A stretch of DNA of 5,349 nucleotides from DASSKW01 sp050739495 (GTDB lineage Bacteria > Pseudomonadota > Gammaproteobacteria > Natronospirales > REEB76). The notes beneath the pieces are model-generated. The model had not been told where the DNA came from, ran no database searches, and saw only the letters and a list, made by a program, of their open reading frames with translations. A program made the translations under genes and the position numbers. The stretch covers positions 1-5,349 of the forward strand of contig JBOIBL010000024.1 in NCBI GenBank assembly GCA_050739495.1, given 5' to 3'. This document shows, piece after piece, positions 1 to 4,061 of this stretch (position 1 is its first letter; each line of letters begins with the position of its first letter).

Positions 1-184
1 TGACACACTGCTGTTGTGTTCGGATGGACTGTGGGCACCGCTCGAAGACGCTTACATTGCCAATGAACTCGGCATGCGCATGGAACTGCAACTGTCGCTG
101 GACCTGATCGCCGCCGAAGCCGAATCGCGCGCCTCGCCCTCGAGCGATAATGTCACCGGCGTGGCATTGCGCTGGCAGGATTGA
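1..184 (+). CDS. PP2C-family Ser/Thr protein phosphatase, C-terminal end only
   Basis: About 60 codons are visible, read from base 2 to a TGA at 182-184; the start lies outside the window. The segment DTLLLCSDGLW matches the late PP2C motif in which the Asp of SDG binds an active-site metal, and DNVTGVAL close to the end matches the final PP2C motif, whose Asp also binds metal. These enzymes are soluble Mn2+/Mg2+-dependent phosphatases that remove phosphate from Ser/Thr residues, usually countering a Hanks-type kinase. The family normally has about 240-270 residues, so roughly the last quarter is here. The gene precedes rph by 62 bp on the same strand. From memory, a PP2C gene, often with a kinase gene, sits before rph in several beta- and gammaproteobacteria. 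The fold call is fairly firm; the target protein is unknown. Confidence 0.8.
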   Translation, partial: DTLLLCSDGLWAPLEDAYIANELGMRMELQLSLDLIAAEAESRASPSSDNVTGVALRWQD

Positions 185-232
185 TTATTTCCCGACCTTT
201 CAATCGCACAATCCTTCAATCTCGAAATCCGC

Positions 233-238
233 AGGTGA
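233..238 (+). promoter_or_regulatory. Shine-Dalgarno site of rph
   Basis: AGGTGA lies 8 nt before the ATG at 247. It decides the start: an upstream in-frame TTG at 181 would add 22 residues (MIISRPFN...) absent from the RNase PH family and has no good ribosome binding site. Confidence 0.65.
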
Positions 239-246
239 TCATTCCG

Positions 247-963
247 ATGAGACACGACAATCGCGCCACCGACGCGCTCCGCCCCGTCACGCTCACGCGT
301 CATTACACCAAACATGCGGAAGGTTCCGTGCTGGTCACGTTCGGTGAGACCCGAGTGTTGTGTACCGCGAGTGTGGAGGAACGCGTCCCGGGTTTTCTGA
401 AAGGTGCCGGCAAGGGCTGGGTCACTGCCGAGTACGGCATGCTGCCGCGGGCCACGCACACACGCTCGGATCGCGAAGCTGCGCGCGGCAAGCAGGGCGG
501 CCGCACGCTCGAGATCCAGCGTCTGATCGGTCGCGCGCTGCGCGCAGTCGTGGATATGGAAGCGCTCGGTGAACGCACCATCACGCTCGATTGCGATGTT
601 TTGCAGGCCGATGGCGGCACCCGTACCGCCGCGATCACAGGCAGTTACGTGGCGTTGGTGGATGCGGTCCACGCCTTGCGCAAACGCAAGCTCATCAAGC
701 GTGATCCGATCCATGGCGCAGTCGCGGCAGTATCGGTGGGCATTGTTGCCGGTAAATCGGTTCTGGATCTCGACTATGAAGAAGATTCCCACGCCGAAAC
801 CGATATGAATGTAGTGATGAACGATGCCGGGGCCTTCATCGAGATTCAGGGCACGGCGGAAGGTCATGCATTCCGGCGCGAGGAACTGGATCAGTTGTTG
901 TCGCTGGCGAGCAGCGGCATCGAAGCGCTCATCGCAAAACAACGCGCGGCATTGAACGGATGA
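247..963 (+). CDS. rph: Ribonuclease PH (tRNA 3'-end phosphorolytic exoribonuclease)
   Basis: The 238-residue product has the same length as intact E. coli RNase PH. The enzyme trims nucleotides from tRNA precursor 3' ends, using inorganic phosphate and releasing nucleoside diphosphates; it works in the cytoplasm as a ring-shaped hexamer. Visible landmarks are the N-terminal RxxxxLRPV segment, GGRTLEIQRLIGRALR at 84-99 with the phosphate-contacting Arg86, GGTRTA at 123-128 with the phosphate-binding Thr125/Arg126, and DLDYEEDSHAETDMN at 174-188 with the acidic residues (Asp180, Asp186) tied to metal binding and catalysis. The C-terminus is complete, unlike the frameshifted rph-1 allele of E. 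coli K-12. The stop overlaps the rdgB start (ATGA), so the two genes are probably translationally coupled. There is no close alternative for this identification. Confidence 0.97.
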   Translation: MRHDNRATDALRPVTLTRHYTKHAEGSVLVTFGETRVLCTASVEERVPGFLKGAGKGWVTAEYGMLPRATHTRSDREAARGKQGGRTLEIQRLIGRALRAVVDMEALGERTITLDCDVLQADGGTRTAAITGSYVALVDAVHALRKRKLIKRDPIHGAVAAVSVGIVAGKSVLDLDYEEDSHAETDMNVVMNDAGAFIEIQGTAEGHAFRREELDQLLSLASSGIEALIAKQRAALNG

Positions 964-1559
964 AACAAATCGTTCTCGCCACCGGCAATCCCGGCAAACT
1001 GCGCGAGCTGGTCGCGATGTTGGCGGGCACCGGCATCCAGGTCATACCGCAAACCGAATTTAACGTCACCGACGCCGAGGAAACCGGTCTGTCTTTCGTG
1101 GAAAACGCGATCCTCAAGGCACGCAACGCGTCGCGCCAGACCAATTTGCCTGCGATTGCGGACGATTCCGGTCTGGAAGTGGAAGCGCTCGGCGGTGCAC
1201 CGGGGATCTACTCCGCCCGCTATGCTGGTGAAGATGCGGAAGACGCAGACAACACTGCAAAACTGCTTCTGGCATTGCAGGATGTGCCCTCTGAACGGCG
1301 TCGTGCACGGTTTCGCTGTGCGATGGTTTATCTGAAACATTCATCGGACCCTGCACCGCTGATCTGCGAAGGCATCTGGGAGGGGCACATCCTGGAAGCA
1401 CCACGCGGCAGCAACGGTTTCGGCTACGATCCAGTGTTTCTGGTATCTGAATTGGGTTGTTCCTCGGCAGAATTACCGCCGGATGAAAAGAACCGCCTCA
1501 GTCATCGTGGTCAGGCGCTAAAAAAACTGGTCGCCGTACTCACCCGGGAACCTGACTAA
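960..1559 (+). CDS. rdgB: RdgB/HAM1 non-canonical purine NTP pyrophosphatase (XTP/dITP diphosphatase)
   Basis: The 199-residue product is close to E. coli RdgB (197). It hydrolyses dITP, ITP and XTP to the monophosphate and pyrophosphate, keeping deaminated purines out of DNA and RNA; it is a cytoplasmic homodimer that needs Mg2+. The family signature is complete: ATGNPGK at 7-13 (nucleotide and phosphate loop), LSFVENAILKAR at 44-55, ADDSGLEVEAL at 67-77 with the catalytic Asp69, GIYSARYAGE at 82-91, GSNGFGYDPVF at 150-160 and LSHRGQAL at 180-187 (base recognition). The ATG at 960 shares four bases with the rph stop. hemW follows after 21 bp. The usual proline-containing motif after GYDPVF reads FLVSELGCSSAEL here, a mild variant with no obvious effect. 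Confidence 0.97.
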   Translation: MKQIVLATGNPGKLRELVAMLAGTGIQVIPQTEFNVTDAEETGLSFVENAILKARNASRQTNLPAIADDSGLEVEALGGAPGIYSARYAGEDAEDADNTAKLLLALQDVPSERRRARFRCAMVYLKHSSDPAPLICEGIWEGHILEAPRGSNGFGYDPVFLVSELGCSSAELPPDEKNRLSHRGQALKKLVAVLTREPD

Positions 1560-1569
1560 CGCGATTTGC

Positions 1570-1573
1570 GGAG
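1570..1573 (+). promoter_or_regulatory. Shine-Dalgarno site deciding the hemW GTG start
   Basis: GGAG stands 7 nt before GTG at 1581. The frame is also open back to a TTG at 1566, but that start would place this GGAG inside the coding sequence. No in-frame ATG exists near the conserved N-terminus. Confidence 0.6.
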
Positions 1574-1580
1574 TCCACGC

Positions 1581-2753
1581 GTGACCAACCTGCCGCCGCT
1601 CTCGTTGTATGTGCACCTGCCCTGGTGCGTGAGGAAATGCCCGTATTGCGATTTCAATTCGCATGCCCTGAGAGCCTCGTTGCCCGAACGCGAATACGTC
1701 GATGCGCTGCTGCGCGATCTGGATCTCGATCTGCCGCGCGTGAGCGGGCGTCGCATCGAAACCGTATTCTTCGGCGGCGGCACGCCGAGTCTGTTCAGCG
1801 CGGAAGCCATTGCCCGCTTTCTGGCGCAAGCCCAGCAGCGAATACCCTTTGCATCAGGTATCGAAATCAGCCTGGAAGCCAACCCCGGCACCGTCGAACA
1901 TGGGCGTTTCGCCGAATACAAGGCCGCCGGCATCACCCGTTTGTCCATCGGCGTACAGAGTTTCGATCCGAATCAACTGAAAAAACTCGGCCGTATCCAC
2001 AGTGCGGATGAAGCGGTCCGCGCTGCCGAAGAAGCACATGCTGCAGGTCTCTCCAATTTCAATCTCGATCTCATGTATGGCTTGCCCGGACAGACACCCG
2101 AACAAGCGGAAGAGGATGTACGTCGAGCCATTGCGCTGTCTCCTGCGCATCTGTCTCATTATCAGCTCACCCTGGAACCCAACACTCTGTTCTATGCCCA
2201 ACCGCCAGCGCTGCCTGAAGAGGATGCCGTCTGGACCATGCAACAGACCTGTCAGTCGCTGCTTGATGAACACAGCTACGCTCAATATGAAATCTCCGCC
2301 TATGCCCGTTCCGGACGACGTTGCCGACACAACCTCAATTACTGGCAGTTCGGTGATTATCTCGGAATCGGTGCCGGTGCCCATGGGAAATTGACCGACC
2401 TTGCGGGAACACGCTGGCGCATCTGGAAGGTCAAACACCCGGCCAGCTATCTGCGCGACGCAGGCAGTCCTGCCGGTGTCGGTGGAATAGATGCCGTCAA
2501 GCCCACCGAACTGGGCTTCGAATTCATGCTCAACCGGCTGCGGCTGATGGATAAATTCACTGAAACGGAATTCAAAAACGCCACCGGGCAGGACTTCGAT
2601 GCTGTGCGACCACCTGCAGAACATGCTGCAACGCTGGATTTGATGACAAGGACGGGTGATGCGTGGCAGGTAACCAGCCGTGGGCATACTTTCCTGAATG
2701 AGCTGCAGCAGCTGTTCCTGCCCAACACCGGAAATTCTTCCGGCAGACGGTGA
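1581..2753 (+). CDS. hemW: HemW, radical-SAM haem chaperone (formerly annotated as HemN-like coproporphyrinogen III oxidase)
   Basis: Starting at GTG 1581 gives 390 residues (E. coli HemW, 378). The N-terminus reads LSLYVHLPWC with CxxxCxxC at Cys16, Cys20 and Cys23, the ligands of the radical-SAM 4Fe-4S cluster, followed directly by DFNS. True HemN carries a further cysteine after the third (CxxCxC), which is missing here, favouring HemW. GGGTPS at 65-70 is the SAM-binding glycine motif. EANPGT at 99-104, LSIGVQSF at 121-128 and DLMYGLPGQT at 163-172 are also typical. HNLNYW at 250-255 fits the HNxxYW motif linked to haem binding in HemW. A C-terminal HemN-like helical and winged-helix domain follows. 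Family members bind haem and pass it to haem enzymes of the respiratory chain. The gene lies 21 bp after rdgB and 38 bp before the rof-like start. Confusion with HemN is the only realistic alternative. Confidence 0.93.
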   Translation: MTNLPPLSLYVHLPWCVRKCPYCDFNSHALRASLPEREYVDALLRDLDLDLPRVSGRRIETVFFGGGTPSLFSAEAIARFLAQAQQRIPFASGIEISLEANPGTVEHGRFAEYKAAGITRLSIGVQSFDPNQLKKLGRIHSADEAVRAAEEAHAAGLSNFNLDLMYGLPGQTPEQAEEDVRRAIALSPAHLSHYQLTLEPNTLFYAQPPALPEEDAVWTMQQTCQSLLDEHSYAQYEISAYARSGRRCRHNLNYWQFGDYLGIGAGAHGKLTDLAGTRWRIWKVKHPASYLRDAGSPAGVGGIDAVKPTELGFEFMLNRLRLMDKFTETEFKNATGQDFDAVRPPAEHAATLDLMTRTGDAWQVTSRGHTFLNELQQLFLPNTGNSSGRR

Positions 2754-2782
2754 AATCCCCGCCTAAACTTGGGGTGCAGAAC

Positions 2783-2787
2783 GGAGA
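2783..2787 (+). promoter_or_regulatory. Shine-Dalgarno site deciding the rof-like start
   Basis: GGAGA ends 4 nt before ATG 2792. It supports this start over the GTG at 2750 that overlaps the hemW stop; the 14 extra residues from that GTG (MKSPPKLG...) do not resemble the family. Confidence 0.6.
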
Positions 2788-2791
2788 CCCG

Positions 2792-3046
2792 ATGACCGAC
2801 TACCGCCCTATCTCCTGTGCCCTTTACAGCCAGTATGAGCTGGCGATTCTGCATCACACCACTTTGCGTGTGCGCTGGCGGGACGGGGATGGCATCACCC
2901 ATCTGGAAACGCTCACCCCCCAGGATCTCGAAACCTGCGGTGGCGAGGAGTTCCTGCTGGCACGTAACACGGCTGGCGACCGCCTGAGGGTGCGGTTGGA
3001 CCGCATCATGGCCCTGCCGACGGTTGAAAGGTTGCCCGCGCTCTGA
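2792..3046 (+). CDS. rof: Rof-like Rho-binding antiterminator
   Basis: The 84-residue product matches E. coli Rof (YaeO, about 84-86 residues) in length and motif order. Y4-x-P-I-x-C9-x-x-Y12-x3-E16-L17-A18-x-x-H21-H22 aligns with the E. coli N-terminal pattern YQPINCDDYDNLELACQHH, recalled from memory. A DG turn at 31-32, a DL pair near 45-46, and RVRLDRI at 66-72 match the later strands and the LDKI segment. Rof is a small cytoplasmic Sm-like beta-barrel protein that binds the transcription terminator Rho and blocks its RNA loading, reducing Rho-dependent termination. The gene starts 38 bp after hemW and is probably the last of this operon; no factor-independent terminator follows it. The function is inferred from sequence likeness by eye, so an unrelated Sm-like protein is possible but less likely. 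Confidence 0.8.
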   Translation: MTDYRPISCALYSQYELAILHHTTLRVRWRDGDGITHLETLTPQDLETCGGEEFLLARNTAGDRLRVRLDRIMALPTVERLPAL

Positions 3047-3072
3047 CGTGTTTTCCGGCCTCGAACAAGAGG

Positions 3073-3081
3073 TTATGCACA
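3073..3081 (+). promoter_or_regulatory. DnaA-box-like 9-mer (TTATGCACA)
   Basis: TTATGCACA agrees fully with the DnaA box consensus TTATNCACA. It lies 27 bp after the rof-like stop codon, on the + strand. A single 9-mer could arise by chance; its weight comes from the second cluster about 180 bp downstream. Confidence 0.4.
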
Positions 3082-3249
3082 CATGCTGGTTTGAGACTTG
3101 ACCCGTGGAACCGACGTACATGTTTCGCAACGGGTAATCCATGAGTTCACGTAACCCACTGTATTTATTGAATAATATTCCTGTTCAAGAATTCACCGTT
3201 TTGAAACAAATCAAGCCCTGACAGGCACTTGGCGATATCTCGCAGCATT

Positions 3250-3284
3250 CCATCCACAGAGTTATCCACAGATTTTGTGGAAAA
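3250..3284. promoter_or_regulatory. Cluster of DnaA-box-like 9-mers
   Basis: TTATCCACA (3262-3270) is a perfect consensus box on the + strand. Facing it five bases later is TGTGGAAAA (3276-3284), which reads TTTTCCACA on the - strand and fits the relaxed consensus TTWTNCACA. Together they make an inverted repeat CCACA-GATTT-TGTGG. The word ATCCACAGA occurs twice with a 12-bp period (3252-3260 and 3264-3272), so a degenerate box CCATCCACA (3250-3258) precedes the perfect one in the same direction. This layout resembles replication-origin or DnaA-titration DNA. Actual DnaA binding is inferred. Confidence 0.5.
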
Positions 3285-3396
3285 ACCGTTTTTGTCAATT
3301 ACAGCAGTCAGTTACTTTGTTTGTGTGAAGTAAAACATGATGAACTGTTTCTAACCCCCCGAGGATTTCAGGACAACACGGAATCAGGAGCGCCAC

Positions 3397-3425
3397 TTGC
3401 CGGAGCCGGGAACGCGGGGTATGAT
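3397..3425 (+). promoter_or_regulatory. Sigma70-type promoter of rpmE
   Basis: TTGCCG (3397-3402) and TATGAT (3420-3425) are separated by exactly 17 bp, matching four of six and five of six consensus bases. Transcription should begin near 3432, giving a leader of about 40 nt before rpmE. The stretch after the -10 (GCGCGGC) is a GC-rich discriminator, as found at ribosomal promoters repressed by ppGpp/DksA in gammaproteobacteria; that control is an inference here. A small GGCC-TAC-GGCC hairpin (3443-3453) can form in the leader. Confidence 0.7.
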
Positions 3426-3471
3426 GCGCGGCTCTAAAAAGTGGCCTACGGCCCGCGCTCCAGAGGTTTCC

Positions 3472-3681
3472 ATGAAAGTCGGCATCCATCCCGAATACAA
3501 GCAAATCACCGTGACCTGCAGCTGCGGGAACACGTTCCAGACCCGCTCCACCCTGGGGCACGATCTGCATGTGGAAGTGTGCTCGAGCTGCCACCCGTTC
3601 TTTACCGGCAAACAGAAGATTGTCGACACTGCAGGCCGAGTGGACAAATTCCGCAAGAAATACGGCAACAAATCTGCGTAA
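3472..3681 (+). CDS. rpmE: Large ribosomal subunit protein bL31 (zinc-binding form)
   Basis: The 69-residue product is nearly identical in size to E. coli bL31 (70). It begins MKVGIHPEYK, the family N-terminus, and ends with the basic tail DKFRKKYGNKSA. bL31 sits at the subunit interface of the 70S ribosome, bridging the 50S central protuberance and the 30S head. Cys16-x-Cys18 and Cys37-x-x-Cys40 form the complete zinc-binding set, so this is the C+ version; a zinc-free paralogue, if the genome has one, is not in this window. AGAGG at 3462-3466 lies 5 nt before ATG 3472. A longer frame opens at TTG 3397, but it would overlap the promoter and add residues foreign to the family. The gene has its own promoter and terminator and is probably transcribed alone. 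Confidence 0.96.
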   Translation: MKVGIHPEYKQITVTCSCGNTFQTRSTLGHDLHVEVCSSCHPFFTGKQKIVDTAGRVDKFRKKYGNKSA

Positions 3682-3708
3682 TTGCCACCACGCATCGTTA
3701 CCCATTCA

Positions 3709-3739
3709 GCGAGGCGCCTCAGGGCGCCTCGCGTCGTTT
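3709..3739 (+). terminator. Probable rpmE transcription terminator hairpin
   Basis: GCGAGGCGCC (3709-3718) and GGCGCCTCGC (3723-3732) form a perfect 10-bp stem around the loop TCAG, 27 bp after the rpmE stop. The tail GTCGTTT is only modestly T-rich, so it may stop transcription inefficiently or mainly protect the mRNA 3' end. No T run stands on the opposite side, so a terminator for the - strand is unlikely. Confidence 0.65.
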
Positions 3740-3761
3740 AAGCCCGCCATGGCCATATCGA

Positions 3762-3782
3762 TCGCTGACCTCAAGTCAGCGA
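3762..3782. promoter_or_regulatory. Inverted repeat, possible regulator operator upstream of gltA
   Basis: TCGCTGAC (3762-3769) and GTCAGCGA (3775-3782) are perfect 8-bp arms around CTCAA. No T tract follows on either strand, which argues against a terminator. The centre (3772) lies about 42 bp before the start predicted from the extended -10 at 3802-3807, the classic place for an activator that touches RNA polymerase at the -35 position. I do not recognise the binding protein. Confidence 0.4.
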
Positions 3783-3798
3783 AGACCGGGTTGGCGGG

Positions 3799-3807
3799 TG
3801 TTACAAT
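3799..3807 (+). promoter_or_regulatory. Extended -10 promoter candidate
   Basis: TG-T-TACAAT combines the TGN extension with a five-of-six -10 hexamer (3802-3807). No recognisable -35 box lies 16-18 bp upstream; the inverted repeat 3762-3782 covers that place instead. Transcription would start near G3814. The product could be a short structured RNA or a gltA mRNA with a leader of about 244 nt. Confidence 0.45.
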
Positions 3808-3813
3808 GCCTGC

Positions 3814-3877
3814 GTCTGGTCATGCATCGGACACCCACTAAAGGGTTCTCTGTCGCACCTACGACCGTGTCCTTTTT
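3814..3877 (+). ncRNA. Candidate structured leader or small RNA before gltA
   Basis: From the predicted start near 3814 the transcript can form an outer stem GGACAC/GTGTCC (3829-3834 with 3867-3872) followed at once by T5 (3873-3877). Inside it are two smaller hairpins: ACCC/GGGT (3833-3836 with 3843-3846, competing for two bases of the outer stem) and GTCG/CGAC (3852-3855 with 3862-3865). The result is a possible three-way junction ending in a U run, as in an attenuator or a 64-nt small RNA. It matches no RNA family I recognise. The stems are short and the call rests on hand folding only. Confidence 0.25.
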
Positions 3878-3903
3878 GTCGGCGCACCGCAATTCAGGAT
3901 AAT
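3876..3903 (+). promoter_or_regulatory. Second gltA promoter candidate
   Basis: TTGTCG (3876-3881) and GATAAT (3898-3903) are spaced 16 bp apart, matching four of six and five of six consensus bases. Transcription would start near 3910, giving gltA a leader of about 148 nt. A weaker alternative is TAGAAT at 3982-3987, whose -35 (TTCGTG at 3959-3964, 17-bp spacer) is poor. The -35 overlaps the T5 run of the candidate RNA. Confidence 0.4.
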
Positions 3904-4023
3904 CTACCCCCGCGATGAGCCCGGCTCTGCCGCCTTTATCCTGTCGGGCAGTCCCTTGTTCGTGCGCCAACCCCGGGCGGCTAGAATGTCCAGCCCTGTC
4001 GACAAGTACGTTACCCCGCCAGC

Positions 4024-4061
4024 CTCCGGCACCGGCGGATACCGGGAGATTCATGCGATGA
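4024..4061 (+). promoter_or_regulatory. gltA translation-initiation region: SD, foldable hairpin and a two-codon upstream ORF
   Basis: GGGAG (4044-4048) is the Shine-Dalgarno sequence, 9 nt before ATG 4058. CTCC (4024-4027) plus GG (4028-4029) can pair with CC (4042-4043) and GGAG (4045-4048), with G4044 bulged, which would hide it. A second ATG at 4053 reads ATG CGA TGA; its stop overlaps the gltA ATG (ATGA) and it is 4 nt from the same SD. It is out of frame with gltA, so it cannot be the citrate synthase start. Confidence 0.35.

Larger units (their letters stand above)
3047..3396. other. AT-rich intergenic region without a convincing gene
   Basis: These 350 bases separate the hemW-rof operon from the rpmE promoter. 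Base composition changes visibly: 3160-3215 and 3270-3345 are much richer in A and T than the genes around them. The segment ATTTATTGAATAATATTCC (3163-3181) includes a 5-bp-arm inverted repeat (GAATA-A-TATTC, 3170-3180). TTGAA/TTCAA words recur at 3168, 3184 and 3201. AATCAA-GCCC-TGA at 3209-3221 is one base from the IHF consensus WATCAANNNNTTR. AAAAAC-C-GTTTTT (3281-3293) is another small palindrome. DnaA-box-like words are listed separately. No hairpin with a U tract was seen after rof, so termination there may depend on Rho or may not happen. Confidence 0.6.

Noticed and set aside
181..212. TTGATT ... CACAAT as a promoter for rph
   Set aside because: The spacer would be 20 bp and both hexamers match only four of six bases, so it is too weak to annotate.
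52..942. Long 296-codon open frame on the - strand across rph
   Set aside because: It is antisense to a complete, motif-rich RNase PH gene; the product is rich in His, Arg and Cys without a recognisable domain, as expected of the shadow of a GC-rich gene.
1854..2687. 277-codon open frame on the - strand across hemW
   Set aside because: The + strand carries an intact radical-SAM protein; this frame has no recognisable motifs or ribosome binding site.
2750..2791. GTG start for the rof-like gene overlapping the hemW stop
   Set aside because: The overlap looks like coupling, but the added 14 residues do not fit Rof length or motifs, and GGAGA precedes ATG 2792.
3059..3072. CCTC-GAACAA-GAGG hairpin after rof as a terminator
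   Set aside because: The stem is only 4 bp and the tail TTATGCAC is not a U run.
3397..3471. N-terminal extension of bL31 from TTG 3397, preceded by AGGAG at 3386-3390
   Set aside because: The extra 25 residues are unlike any bL31, the codons overlap the sigma70 promoter, and ATG 3472 has its own well-placed AGAGG.
3295..3705. 136-codon - strand frame across rpmE and its promoter
   Set aside because: It is the antisense of bL31 with no domain likeness; its presence comes from reading through short, biased + strand sequence.
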